Shown: positions 22,331 through 34,112 of the stretch, piece after piece
Numbering within the stretch: the stretch's first letter is position 1
Layout of the letters: each line of letters starts with the position of its first letter
NCBI GenBank assembly: GCA_021229015.1
Contig: CM037788.1
Location: 53,213,360 to 53,277,359, forward strand
Source of the DNA: Solen grandis
Taxonomy: Eukaryota > Mollusca > Bivalvia > Adapedonta > Solenidae
Reading direction: 5' to 3'
Length of the DNA: 64,000 nucleotides
Notes under the pieces: generated by a model
What the model saw: only the letters and a program-made list of their open reading frames with translations
What the model was told of the DNA's origin: nothing
The model's database searches: none
Position numbers and translations under genes: made by a program

Positions 22331-23588
22331 CTCTGTATTTAGTTAACTACAGAGATGCGTTCTAAAGTTTCAGTACTGTCAGAATCCTGGGAAAGAATTG
22401 TTTGGTTAACTGGCCATCTGTTAGCTTCTGAAGAAATAAAATGGCATAAAATAATTCAAATAAAATTCAAATAAACTAAGTTTAACACACAAAAGAAGAA
22501 TATTAAAAATGATTCACTGTTGTCACATGTTTAAACTTTTAAGATATTTTTTTAAATTTCAAATGGGAAGGATAATAGTTGCAGCATTAGAAATATAATG
22601 CAGAATAGACTAATAATGAAAACGTTCAATGTATGAACAATATTAGTTTTATTGTGAAATGCAGAGCAGAATTTAAAAATTCATCCAGGAATGACAAACG
22701 AATTGAAAAAAAAAAAAATAGATCACAGATCTAAGTCTTATGATATGGTGCTAACAAAATGCACAGGTTAAACGTGAGCAGTATAATCCATTGCCCGTTA
22801 TTGGTGTGGGAATATTAACATTGAATCGGGACGTAAGACGTCACGGGCCCCACTTAATACTGCACAAATTCCAAGAAGGGCCATACAACATGCCTTCCAC
22901 GTGTAAATATACGTGAACATCGTGGTTTATACTATAATATATTATTAAAAGTTTATAACTGGTTTTGTCTTTTTATTCAGAAGACCATTAAAAAGGTGTG
23001 TAAAGTAATGAGAGTTATCCTTTCATTAAATTTTTTTTGTCACGAATTCAATAACATCATTTTTTTTATCACTTCATTATCATGTCACCACTGTAAACAA
23101 AGTCATCATCATCATCATCATCATCATGTCACCATTGTTAATATCATTATTGCCATCACCATCATCATCATCATCATGTCACAATTATCAGCAACGTAAT
23201 CATTGCCATCATTACCATCTACGTCAACATCATTTCCGCTGTTATTTTATGGAAGAATATTATTCAAGTTCAAACTGTATTATAATAGAGACGGTTTATT
23301 ACTGAACGAAATCTTAATGTAAACTACGTAGACAACCTTCCATTGGTACTTCATTGAATGTTATAAATGCCTCTCTGTTAACGTTAATATGCGTCGAAAT
23401 GTGTGTAATAATGAAGCAATTAAGACTATGTTATTAAGTGGAATTTCGACAGAGCTAATTGGCATTTTTAGTTTGTGCCGGAAACTTGCGGAACTGAGGC
23501 ATAAATGTTATACATTAGCTCTCGGTTTCAGCGAGATTTTATGAGGTTGTCTGTTTGTTTGCTTGTTGTTTGAGAACTTCTGTCTTCT
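22331..23588. other. Unassigned interval with ATC microsatellites
   Basis: I see no gene. Trinucleotide (atc)n tracts lie at 23103-23130 and 23157-23178. Confidence 0.5.
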
Positions 23589-23589
23589 C

Positions 23590-23782
23590 AGACAGACTTA
23601 GTGCTGCAACACTGCGATATCAAAATTGTCATGATATCACACCCAGTCACATTGTCACCGGGTCAACCAGTCCTGGAATACGGATGCCAAGTATGCGACT
23701 TTGAGATGTCACGGTCGGGGATCGAGCCCATTACTTCTCGATTCCGAGGCAGACGCTCTAACTACTCGGCAACCGGAACTGA
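23590..23782 (-). repeat. SINE family A, reversed copy lacking its 3' tail
   Basis: Reads ctgcaacactgcgatatc, acacccagtcacattgtcac, cgggtcaaccagtcctggaa, then ggggatcgagcccattactt and ctaactactcggcaaccgg. This is the reverse complement of the family A body and tRNA-like head (24618-24925). Confidence 0.75.
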
Positions 23783-23820
23783 AAACGTTGTCTGTAAAAT
23801 TATTGTACTTAAGATAAGGT

Positions 23821-23821
<1 letters not shown>

Positions 23822-23855
<34 letters not shown>
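23822..23855. repeat. Poly-T tract (34 T)
   Basis: Uninterrupted T run. It could be a poly-A tail of a minus-strand retrocopy, but no retrocopy is recognised next to it. Confidence 0.9.
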
Positions 23856-23858
<3 letters not shown>

Positions 23859-24040
23859 CAGGACCGTTTGTCCCTCTTCTATTATGCAAACTGTCGATCG
23901 AAACCATACAGGTTTTTTGTGTGTTTATTCTAGAATATAGCTAAGCATCTGAACAAACAAAGTATCTAAAATGGAAGATGCAATATTTTTGACTTTAACA
24001 CACGATTTGTGCAGAGATGAGCATGTACATATCGATTCAT

Positions 24041-24217
24041 TAAGGTAATCCATCCATTATTAGATTATAATCATGGTCCTTCACATGCTTAATCATATTT
24101 CAGTTGGGGTTGGGGTTATAGACTCCTTTGCTCAAAGCCTATTTAATGGCTTGCATTTACTATGAAATAATCATTATCACTTGATGGACCATGACCACAA
24201 TTTAAATGATAACCTTA
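24041..24217. mobile_element. MITE, family 2, copy 1
   Basis: Imperfect terminal inverted repeats: taaggtaatccatccattat at the left and the reverse complement of gataacctta at the right, with inner arms attataatcatggtcc and ggaccatgaccacaattt. A relative with the same end order lies at 60171-60350. Confidence 0.65.
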
Positions 24218-24617
24218 ATTACTAAAATCAACCTAATGTGTCTATGCATGAATATGTCTGCCTTACAGAAAGTCACGTTTATGAGGCATTGTAAACATTT
24301 CATGTCCAAATTAGTACGCTTATATCTTAAACAAGGTGATAGAGTTGATGTACTCTCCACATGCATGCATGAATATTGCATTTTTTATATTTATTTATTT
24401 GTTTATTTTTTTTTTTTTGTGAATGCACCTTTCCAGTTTTCATTCATTGCTACGTCAAATGTTCACATTGTAATACAGTATCAAAAACAAAACAAGGAGT
24501 TCTTTTGTGTAAATCATATCAACCTTTTACTATCAGATAACAAAATATGGCTTCTGGTTAGCTTGTTAATTAATTTGAATACATATATATTTTTTTCTCT
24601 TGCTCATAGCATATCAA

Positions 24618-24925
24618 CCGTCCCCGTTGGCCGAATGGTTAGAACGTGTGCCTCGGGAGCAGGAGGTCGAGGGTTCGATCCCCGGCCGCGACATACCAAA
24701 GTCGTAAAAATGGTACTGGCATAGCTCCCTTGCTTGACGCTCAGCATATAAGGGTAGTTCCAGGAATGATTGGCCCGGTGTCAGAATAATGTGACTGGGT
24801 GTGGTATCATGCTACATGTACACGGCGTGATACAGCAGTGTGGCAATACTATATCTGTCTCAAGTAGACATAGTCTCTAATTGATTGAAATACTGTCGGT
24901 GGGACGTTAAACCCAACAAACAAAC
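24618..24925 (+). mobile_element. SINE family A, full-length copy
   Basis: The tRNA-like head has an A box (tggccgaatggttagaacg) and a B box (gggttcgatccc). The body follows (accaaagtcgtaaaaatggt, atagctcccttgcttgacgc, cagtgtggcaatactatatc). The tail is attgaaatactgtcggtggg acgttaaacccaac followed by (aaac)n. It is about 308 bp long and has no coding capacity. Partial or complete relatives lie at 23590, 31035, 32010, 35200, 50866, 55312, 56215 and 57886. Confidence 0.85.
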
Positions 24926-25149
24926 ATAGTTCATCATATACTGCATGGCAATATGTATTGTTTCGCTTTGTCAGTTCAGTAACTGGAACGCATTTTCAGG
25001 GTTTTCATCTTAATTCAATTAAATCTAATGTTTAAAATAGACATGCAATTTAGTTAACTCGAAGGCGAATATTTGTTTAGGATTGTGCCAAGTTGAAACC
25101 GTTTAGCAGATCGTTGGAACAATTCATGCTTAATCAGCGGGAGTCGTTT

Positions 25150-25268
25150 TTTTAGGCACGCCGTTTTGATAGTGTAAATGTTACAAGAATATACGATGTA
25201 TGGAAGTGAGGTCTTGACGAAGCAAGTTGGACGTTCAGAACGCCGACATTTCATGGATTCTGGGGGAT
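25150..25268 (+). repeat. Interspersed repeat, copy paired with 25930-26230
   Basis: cgccgttttgatagtgtaaa, tgttacaagaatatacgatg, tatggaagtgaggtc and catttcatggattctggggg are found as reverse complement at 25955-26225. Confidence 0.65.
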
Positions 25269-25929
25269 GTTGATCTTCGCTTGTATTATAAGATATATTT
25301 TTTCACATAACTTTTCAATTATTATAATTTAGAATATAGCTTGTACACCATTGTCTGAATGACCTGTGTAAAAGCGCTCAAAGGATGGCTGCCACTGATA
25401 TGTATAAGTAACGTATATAAAAAAATTAACACACATTGTCAACAGTTGTTTAGCTTGTTATATCAATTTATGATGCCAGTGAAATGTATTGTGGCATTTT
25501 GTATGACTTTTTTTGCGATAAAAATACATATCTGTGGAAGTACATTTTCCGAAAATGCTTATTTAGGTGAAAGTAGGATATTAAATTCTTATTTACCTGC
25601 TTAATCTACGATAGCACTTTTGAAATTATAGTACATGTATGATAAAAACACATTTAACAATATCTAGGCATACTCATATCACCAGCCTTTGGTCATATTT
25701 ATAAACTGCCTTTACATATCACGTAAGCAAAGTTCTTACGTATTTTTGTACAATCGTTTTTTGTTGTTGTTTTTTTTAGCTCTCCACACCTGTGTAACGG
25801 TGATCTGTCAAGTGACGCTCCGAGTTTACTTGACGGGTAATGATAACACGTTTTATTTCCGTGGCTGTATGTTACATGAATGACTTCTACACTGACACAG
25901 ACTGACAAATTTGTATCTAAAGGCTCTGT
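25269..25929. other. Unassigned interval
   Basis: AT-rich with no recognisable gene. Two overlapping antisense open frames near 25690-25910 look like chance. Confidence 0.45.
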
Positions 25930-26230
25930 TTATAATCTGTAACGTGTATCCCACAGAATCCATGAAGTATCGGAGTTGTATCGTCCAACTCCTACTTCCA
26001 TCAGGGTCTCTCTATATATATTAAAGCACAGGAGTTTGAAGTTCTATCAATAAATTAGTAATATATAGTAAACGATAAGCCCCATTTTTTTTCTTATATA
26101 TGGGGCTTATTTTTTTACTATAGATTATTTATATAATGACAGAACTTCAAACTCCTCTGATTAAGGAGACTCTGCTTCCATACATCGTAAATTCTTGTAA
26201 CATTTACATTATCAAAACGGCGTCCATCTT
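25930..26230 (-). repeat. Interspersed repeat interrupted by a fold-back element
   Basis: Reverse copy of 25150-25268 split in the middle. It reads acagaatccatgaagtatcg and gtccaactcctacttccat up to about 26008, and resumes with cttccatacatcgtaaattc ttgtaacatttacattatca at about 26175. Confidence 0.65.
26021..26164. mobile_element. Small fold-back element flanked by TTAA
   Basis: Perfect arms ggagtttgaagttct (26031-26045) and agaacttcaaactcc (26141-26155), and perfect inner arms ataagcccca (26075-26084) and tggggcttat (26101-26110). Sequence between them is also partly paired. TTAA lies at both ends (26021-26024 and 26161-26164), as a TTAA-targeting element would leave. It contains no gene. 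Confidence 0.75.
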
Positions 26231-26397
26231 GGATTGGCCCACTGCAGGCAACCATTGAACGGCGTATGCCTGACTTTTACTCTGTGTAGTAAGGTCGGGT
26301 ACCAGGCTATACATACACCATCAATTGTATGGGGATTTTCCATTCATTTGCCATATATACATATCTGGATAGCACCATTATATAACACACCTCTCTG

Positions 26398-26825
26398 AAA
26401 ACAAGAGGGTTTTAGTGGCCCTAGATCGCTTTCTTCAGTACGATCAGCTTAAATAAAGCTATTTAGGTTACTTGGAGAGATTTGAACTGATATGTTACCG
26501 TTTTGCCCGATTCAGGTTCAAAATTATATAAAGAAATGAGCCTCTCTACACGGGAGCCTAAGTTTTCGACGAAACAGCTTCATCTAAACAATGGGAATAG
26601 AGTATCATTATGCTAAATGAAATTGAATTCTGATCACTGATTTACAGAGGATTTTGAAATGTTTTATTTAGAGTATATAAGAAATATAAGCTATCAGGTG
26701 CCTCATGATTAAAGGCAATTACGGTAGATAGCCATGCGGTGATCATTTGTAAAAAGTAAAACTATATTAAGTTCTGACCACTGGTTTCAGAAAAGAATTT
26801 TGTACATTTCTGTATAGATTGTACG
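26398..26825 (+). repeat. Diverged pearl-like element with 125-bp-family core
   Basis: Altered head acaagagggttttagtggcc, ctagatcgct. Then aattctgatcactgatttac, agaggattttgaaatg and gttctgaccactggtttcag match the 3036-3623 units. Confidence 0.55.
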
Positions 26826-27520
26826 TTTGTGTTGCGAGTGGCCGCGGCTACAAAGCTATTATTTTACTCGGATTTGTGATTCCTTTGTCATCGTTCTCGT
26901 AACATTTCGGACATGTTGCATTTGGCTGATAGCTGTGATTATCCGTTTATTAACACATTATATGCGGGTTTCCCAAAGTTAAGATTAATTGTTGGAAAGA
27001 ACAAACAAGCAACCACTGAATCCGTGAATTCAGAGAAGGCGATCTTTAGCTAAAAGTTGCGATTTGGTACCCTTCGTACATTTTATACACTGCGATACCG
27101 CCCAGTTTCACTGAACAAGCTAAAGAAACACGTACATGGGCTCGCTTGTTCTGGCACACTGCACTACGACTAGCAAAAATGTTCATTGTAAGATCGGCCA
27201 TGCTTATCTTTTGAATTTATGCTGTTATTTTTCTCCCCCTCTGTGCGTGTGTGTTTCAGTCACTCAAAGATGCTTGCGATTGTGTCTACCTGTATGGAAT
27301 GAGTGCGTGTCTATTCTGCATCAATGTACCTATGTACACGTTGGAAAAGCAACAACAAAACAGTAAAAAATTTAACACAACAACAACAACAATTTTTTTT
27401 TTCTGTTCTGTTCATCTAATCTTCCCCCGGTATATAATGGTTGGAGAGCCAAATCCATATACTGTACACTGTGTCATCTAAGCTCACTTCTAATATATGT
27501 TGTTTTTTTGTCTATTGTAG
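26826..27520. other. Region upstream of the MFSD6-like gene
   Basis: I see no repeat or gene and cannot place a promoter or first exon. An AG acceptor preceded by a T-rich tract (tgtttttttgtctattgtag) ends at 27520. This suggests that an upstream non-coding exon lies further left. Confidence 0.4.
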
Positions 27521-27642
27521 GATTGGCAATTAACGTAGTATATTATTGATGTTTCTATGGATTTGGATGTAAACAACATGATGCAAACTACTGATAGCTG
27601 GTTCCTGTTGTAAATTCCTTGCATTGACGCCATTCTAAAGTC
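27521..27642 (+). other. Probable 5' UTR part of the first coding exon (MFSD6-like)
   Basis: Lies between a good splice acceptor (tctattgtag, ending 27520) and the ATG at 27643. It has short upstream ATGs, each followed by a near stop. RNA data are needed to confirm the UTR. Confidence 0.4.
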
Positions 27643-28424
27643 ATGGAACTAGACAGACTTCCTGCAGAGAAAGACGATTACAACCTGACCGCAGACGAGA
27701 AACGGCCGATTCAAACAGACGATGGCAACCAAGAGTCGAGAAAAGTATGTTTCTGTTTCCAGAATAATGCGTTGTGTATCATACAAACAGGCCTTATAAA
27801 ATTCAAAATATTTTTCTTCTTTTTCGGCGCATCCATTGGATCAGTGTTTCCGTTTTTCTCGCTTTACTACAAGCAGATTGGGTTTAGTCCCAACCAGATC
27901 GGTATCATTTCCGGTATGAGGCCACTGATTGGTTTTTGCAGCGGACCGGTCTGGGGTTCTATCGCTGACCGCTTCCGGATACGTAAGCTGATTCTCTCGT
28001 GCAGTGCTTTCGGATGGCTCATATTTATATCGAGTGTTGGCCTCATCCCTCCCCCTCAGTACGCCAACGACCAGTGTATATTCGTGAACGAATTCTTAGA
28101 CCCCTCTGTAAATATGTCAGAGCTTGAGTCCAAAGATACGGATGCCGAGAGCAGCATACAGCGGGCAAAGTTTCTGAGGTTCCATGACCTGGTTGGGGAC
28201 ACCTCCCCAATGGAGAGTCTAATGGAGTCACGTGGTTGGATGTACGATGAGCATAGCCTGCTGGAGACTTTCGGCATCATCATGGCTTTGATAGTGCTTG
28301 GCGAGGTTCTACAGTCGCCGTTTGGAGCTATCGCCGACACGGGCTGTATCGAACACCTGGGCAATGAAAACATGCACCGTTATGGCCACCAGAGGGCGTG
28401 GGGATCACTCGGGCTCGGTCTCTT
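27643..28424 (+). CDS. MFSD6: MFSD6-like transporter, coding exon 1
   Basis: Encodes 260 codons plus two bases. After a polar N-terminus (1-45) comes a membrane helix (about 52-75) with FGASIGSVFPFFSLYYKQIG. A second helix follows, then GSIADRFRIRK (105-115), which fits the MFS loop 2-3 motif. A third helix ends at about 135. A hydrophilic loop (136-207) has an N-glycosylation sequon at Asn157 (NMS); a large loop here is usual for MFSD6. A helix near 208-226 and the QRAWGSLGLGL segment follow. The donor is TCTT|GTAAGT, phase 2. The ATG begins the open frame and precedes the whole conserved core. MFSD6-type proteins are plasma-membrane MFS members of poorly known substrate. MFSD6L is the main alternative assignment. 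Confidence 0.85.
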
Positions 28425-28766
28425 GTAAGTATTGAATATTAGTATATAAGTATTGAAGTTGGACCACTGTATACATGTTCCATAATATAACAACTTCAGT
28501 TTGCCCAACTTAATCGTCCAATGAAATGCTTGTATTTTGATCGTTCAAATCTGAAACACAGATTGTATAGTATATGTGACCTAAATGCATTATTGGCGAA
28601 GCTAGTTGCGACGGCGATTGCTAACGTCATGTTTTGCGAGTTCAAAAATAGTCTTAAACATCTGCACCAAAAGGTAAATTTCATCGAACAAATGACATTT
28701 CTTTTAATCTGACATGCATCATCTTAGATGTTTCTATCAACATCCACAATCAACCCCGCCGTCGTC

Positions 28767-28767
<1 letters not shown>

Positions 28768-28798
<31 letters not shown>
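28768..28798. repeat. (CAA)n microsatellite
   Basis: About ten copies of caa. Confidence 0.9.
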
Positions 28799-30289
28799 GC
28801 CATTTACTCGTAGAACATTACAGTTAGAAACCGGCAAAATTGTATCCGCCAACTTCATTCCAATTTGTATAATAACTTGGGATAATAATTTCAGCTCAAT
28901 AAAAGCGTGTCTGGTCAGTTTTTATCGTCACTGTCTAATTAGGTAGATGACATTTATTTTAAGTTTTGATTCTAATCATCGACAAAATCTTTTTTAAGCT
29001 ATTATTTTAAATATACGGCGGCTATAATATTGTTGACAACTGGATGTGCGGCAAACTGTAATGAAATCAAGCAAATATGACATTGTTTTGTTTTTCTGCA
29101 AAATTAGTGCTTCCATGATATGCAGATTTTCCCCATCAAGAACGAAAACACCGTCATTTTTATGTTACGTTCAAATTTACATATGTCATGGGCCCTTTTT
29201 TATTTATTTTGAGAAATTTAATTAATTCATCAATCGATCATCTTGGTTAACAAAATATATCTTTTATACTTTTATATATATTGAAGCTTAAAATGTTAAA
29301 TATGGAAATGCGATGATGTATATTTATTATGCATGGGAAAAATATCCTTTTAATATCCGATTTTATTCAGAATCAAATAATCCAATTTGAAAGAAAATTG
29401 TTTCAAACAAATCTTAAAGGGCCCAGTATTCTTACAAAAGCAATGTATATTCTTATGACAGAAAAGCAACGTGTTTGTCACAGATTTGTTACGTGATGGA
29501 ATCTGTACTTTATAACAATGCATAAATAAGAAAGAATCAATTGTTTACATAAATAACTAATTGCATATTCCGCATATCCTCATCATTTTCCATAGACCTT
29601 CAGTTTACTAAGAGTTGAAAACCTCTCAAATAATTGAGCTTTTGCATCCATTTTCATCTTGTCACAATGCTGTCTTAAACTGCTTGTCTCAGTTTTGTCA
29701 AAATCCGTCTTTAACTGTTGGTCAGAACCATTCTTTTTCCTTTTTTTGATAAAAGTTTATCATGATGTACAATGGTACCAAGTTTCATTTAAACAGAAAG
29801 GTAAACTTGGGGTAGAGCAAGAACCTGTTCCAAATTAGCTTATTAAATCTCTTGGAAGCAATGATGTGTGCACAGATTTTACCATCGTGTTGTATGTACG
29901 ATAGAGTATCGTAATTGCACTTTTATATTGTGGAAGATAAAATGTTCTTTTAAGAACCCGTGCACCTTCTATTTGTGGAAATTCAACGAGCCGTACACAC
30001 AACATGTAAGCCGCCGAACATTTAAACGAAAAAAAAATGGTTAAGATTTTATCGTTGATTGGAATACGTAAAAAGGTCAAGTGTGAATGAGTGAATGAGG
30101 TTAGTCAGAAACGCCAAAAAAAGTCCGAATTAAATGACAGAACGGTTTAAGATTGAACGGACGTTGAATAAAGCAGGCAAAGAATCATGAATACCAAAAA
30201 TGAAACTGGGACTTATACGCCACCGACAATTTTAGAATTACCTTATGTAATTATAAATTGTAAGTGTGATTCTACGTGTAATTGTTCTT

Positions 30290-30326
30290 AAGACCATGAA
30301 ATTGTGATCATGGTCCATCCAGTGAT
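30290..30326 (-). repeat. MITE family 2 end fragment
   Basis: accatgaaattgtgatcatg gtccatccagtg is the reverse complement of the right arm near 24182-24210. Confidence 0.45.
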
Positions 30327-30465
30327 CGTAGGGATTTTACAAGTATTAGCATTTAAAAAAAATGCTTAAAATCGCCGTTAGCCAAGTGAACACCAAGTTA
30401 CACTGTTACGTAAATGGAAATTATATGTCGAAGTACTTGCAGTTGACGGAGAGGTTCATAGCTGG

Positions 30466-30718
30466 GAGGGCCACCCGTGGCCGAGCGGTTAAAGTCGTGG
30501 ACTACAAATCTCTCAGCCCCTCACCGCTGTGGGTTCGAATCCCGGTAGGGACTTCGGATTTTTCATGTGAGGAAGCCTTCCAGCTGGCTTGCGGTAGGTC
30601 AGTGGTTCTAACCGGGTACCTCTGTGTACTCGGGGTCTTCCTCCACCTGCAATTAGCTGGACGTAGCTATATGATTGAAATACTATCGCAGCGACGGTAA
30701 ACCCCAATACATCAACAT
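30466..30718 (+). mobile_element. SINE family B, full-length copy
   Basis: The tRNA-like head has an A box (gtggccgagcggttaaagtc) and a B box (gggttcgaatcccgg). The body is cttcggatttttcatgtgag, gaagccttccagctggcttg, cggtaggtcagtggttct. The tail is ttagctggacgtagctatat gattgaaatactatcgcagc gacggtaaaccccaat. Relatives lie at 37502, 49334, 50133 and, reversed, 60446. Confidence 0.85.
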
Positions 30719-31034
30719 CATCATAGCTGGGAAGTGTTATCATGTTTGGTTCAGCATCGATGAAGGGGCGTACTCCAATCGAATCTTCCCAAATTATGCG
30801 CCTACCAGTCTAGCTCCGTCAAGCAACATGTACTTCCGGTAGCCTAGAAACCAGTCCAGATTTCCCAGCAATCAAACAGTTTCTGAAAGCTTGTTCCCGG
30901 TCATCTGATCTGTTCATCTTTCTGCGATCGACTGAAAAGGAACTTGTTTCACTATTAAATCAGCGGTGCGGGGGTAAAAAGTTGCTTTCTTGCTCGATAG
31001 TATAATATCGCCGCCCTGGGCCGGTGATAATACC

Positions 31035-31245
31035 GATATTATTTCAGTCATTTGGAGACTAAGTCTACCAGAGACAGATATATTGCTGCCACACTGCAGT
31101 ATCTCGCCGTATACGTGTGCCATGATACTACACCCAGTCAAATCATCCTGACACCGGGCCATCCAGTCCTGGAACTACCCTTATGTGCTGAAGCTATACT
31201 AGTACCATCTTTACGACTTTCAACCACACAACTGTGGCCGTGTAA
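31035..31245 (-). repeat. SINE family A, reversed, head-truncated
   Basis: atttcagtcatttggagact, gctgccacactgcagtatct, acacccagtcaaatcatcct and gccatccagtcctggaacta match the reversed body of 24618-24925. The tRNA-like head is missing or degraded. Confidence 0.75.
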
Positions 31246-31540
31246 GGCGGAATATAATTGAAATAAGTGATTTAATACATCTAAGGAATAGCGCCCAAAA
31301 TAAGCGTTTTCAGTGCTATTGTTTATTTAAAATATTAATCTAATGCATGAACAACCGGATAATAGTTTATGTGAGTCCTGCATACAAAGTATATGACAAA
31401 TTGTGTTACATGTGCATGCACTACGACAATATGTGTATAGAAATAAAAATAAAATCATCGATATAAATCATTCGTAAAGTATATGTAAGAAAGTTGTTAT
31501 AGTGACTCGCGTAATCCAAATCGTATATATCATATATATA

Positions 31541-31679
31541 TGATCTGACATGAATTTCATATCAAATTTACTAAACGAGCCCATGAATTTTTTAAAACGA
31601 GCCTCTGGCGAGCTTATTAATACTTTCATGAACGAGTTTAGTAAAATTTGATATGAAAAGACAACTCATGGCAGATTCT
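31541..31679. repeat. Fold-back hairpin repeat
   Basis: Left arm (from about 31542) tgacatga, tttcatatcaaatttactaa, acgagcccatgaatttttta. The right arm pairs with it: gtttagtaaaatttgatatg aaa up to tcatggcaga (31678). The tip is gcctctggc near 31601. Confidence 0.65.
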
Positions 31680-32009
31680 TTTTATCATATAACCTTTACT
31701 GATAGTAAATCATGATTAGAACAACAAACATATAAAAACACGAATAAATGGACTGTGAACGAGGTACTGTTTGTAATCTAACACCAAGAAAATAGTTTTA
31801 AATAATTACTGAACATATCGATTTAACGTGTGTATTTCTCATACATTTTCAACATCACATAAATAATGCATCTGACTGATCAAAATTAGTTGCACCAAAG
31901 ACATTTAAACTAGCTGTTCGAGTTCAACACTCTATGCATATATATATACAGAACACACGCGCGTGACGCGGGGTGATGCTATTCGGACTAAAATATAGCA
32001 TGTTACATA

Positions 32010-32140
32010 TAAGAAAATGGTACTGGTACATAGCTCCCTTGCTTGGCGCTCGGCATATAAGGGTAGTTGCAGGACTGGTTGACCTGGTGTCAGGATAATG
32101 TTACTGGGTGTGGTACCATGCTACATGTCTATGTCGTACG
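32010..32140 (+). repeat. SINE family A, body fragment
   Basis: aaaatggtactggtacatag, ctcccttgcttggcgctcgg, catataagggtagttgcagg. Neither head nor tail is present. Confidence 0.7.
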
Positions 32141-32489
32141 TGATAAAAACATATATACATGAAAACATGAGATTCATGAATACCCGGTCCCATGGGCATA
32201 TTTAGCACTATCATTGCTCGTCAAATTTGATATTTTACCAGCGACCTCTATTAACATATATTAAGGATGAAAGAACACATATGTTCGTCTTCTCCTATCG
32301 TCGGCCTATAAGCAGGAATTGATTATGTAAACAAAAAAGAAGCTCTTGAACTTATATTGCTTTGGACAGTCAAATTCAGTGAATATGGTTTTATGTCCAA
32401 GGGTTAGGAACACAATGATAGAACCGGAGTTTTTTTTAACAAACACCGCATTGTTTCAAATCCTACAGATGACCTCTTTGTATTAAGAT

Positions 32490-33035
32490 TTTTTATGCCC
32501 CTCCAACTCCGTTGCGAGGCATATAGATTATCGGTCTGTGTTTCTGTCCGTTCGCCCGTCCGTCAAACCTCAGGTTTACCTTTGTCTTTAAGCTTTTTTT
32601 CTAAGAAGATGACCTCTCATCTTTGTGAAACTAGGTACACATGTCAATCATGATATATAATTTATTTAATGTTTATGTAAATTATGACTACAACCTATAT
32701 TTTACGGTTGGGTGAACATGGTAAAATTGATTGCTCTGCCTCCGGTTTACCTTTGTGTTTAAGCTTTTTTTTTAATAAAGTTGGCTTCACATCTTTCTGT
32801 TTTTTGACATACATGTAAATCATGATATGGATTATTTATCGGTAGTATTTATTTAATTCTATGGCGGTGACGTAGTAAAGTTGGTTATTCTGTCCCAGGT
32901 TACCTCTGTTTTTAAGTTTCTTTTTCTGTAACGGTAACTTCATATCGTCATGAAACTTTGTAAAAATGTGCATCATTATATAAACTTTTAAAAACACAAG
33001 CAAATATTTGGTTCTGGTCATATTCTGGCGGGGCA
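32490..33035 (+). repeat. Tandem repeat element ending in gcggggca
   Basis: Starts tatgcccctccaactccgtt gcgaggcatatagatt, then a tctgtccgttcgcccgtccg tract. Units with ggtttacctttgtntttaag ctttttt recur near 32573, 32747 and 32899 (150-175 bp). It ends ctggcggggcattatgtgtc, roughly inverted to the start. No coding potential. Confidence 0.6.
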
Positions 33036-33479
33036 TTATGTGTCACAGAGGCACATATTCTTGTTGCTGTTATTTTTATTTTATTGCAATATATATTATT
33101 AATCTTAAATGATTGTCTAATCCGTGTTGCTTCAGATGATGTACTTATACAGATACCTTTTCCAAAGTATGTTATGCCTATAAACGTGTTAAACACGTAA
33201 TTCTAGCTCTGCAATTCAGTGGCTTTATACGTCATTCATGTTTGAAATAAACATCCTTATGCAGATAAACATGTGCTTTCAGATCCTAAACAAGAGCAAT
33301 AGATTGAGAATTACGATGAAAACAAGAAAAACATGAATTTCGCATGACTGAGCAATGATTAAATCAAAATTATCGAATATTTAGGTAAATTGTTTAATTA
33401 TTCTAAAATAATCTCATTTTATGTAGAAGAATTTGGCGCCAAGAACAAAGGAAAACATTAATATTTAAAAAAGAATCAA

Positions 33480-33515
33480 AGGTCGGTAGGAATCGAACTC
33501 ACAATCCTGGAATGA
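33480..33515 (-). repeat. Isolated tRNA-like B-box segment
   Basis: ggtcggtaggaatcgaactc acaatcctgg reads in reverse as a gagttcgattcctaccgacc motif. No cloverleaf or partner A box is evident. Confidence 0.3.
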
Positions 33516-34112
33516 CAACAGTTTAGCAGTACTTTTCTGAACGTACGTCTTTAAACTGGAATATTGTGCAAGAAATACAAACAACTTTCTGTTTTTAGTT
33601 TAGTTTTAGTTTTAATCGCAGTACTAAATTAACGCGCAGTTACAAAAACTTGAGAGCAAGCACAATGCCAAACGACTACCTACGGACCTATCATGTATTA
33701 TTCATGAAAATATCAAATTTGTCGAGCTATAGTTACAAATTGTACATGAATTCATTTACATAGCTGATTTCTTTAATGACATATAAAATGACTTCAAATG
33801 CATTGAAAATATTATCTTGTCAGGATATAAAGAATTTTCTTACTCATTTAGATGTTATAGGTTCTCTCAGGCATTTCTAACCCGACACCTTTATAATATC
33901 TTCTAGTTTGATAATTGGTTAACGTATTTCGTTTAAAATTTGACTACGAATAATTGACTTCCCCGCAATTCAATCCCAATTGATAAACATACAGATGAAA
34001 AAAATCTACGTAAAATTGTTCATACTCCAGCCTCATTGACAACACGTTCCAGATGGAAAATTTTAAGAACAACTTTTATGCCCGAGTAATTGATACATTG
34101 TATTTCCTCCCA

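Noticed and set aside
24618..24690. Functional tRNA gene
   Set aside because: A and B boxes are present, but the acceptor arms do not pair and a SINE body and tail follow in several copies. The same reasoning applies to 30466, 49917, 50133 and 57886.
24206..24724. 172-codon open frame
   Set aside because: It joins a MITE end, AT-rich spacer and the SINE A head, so it is a chance composite.
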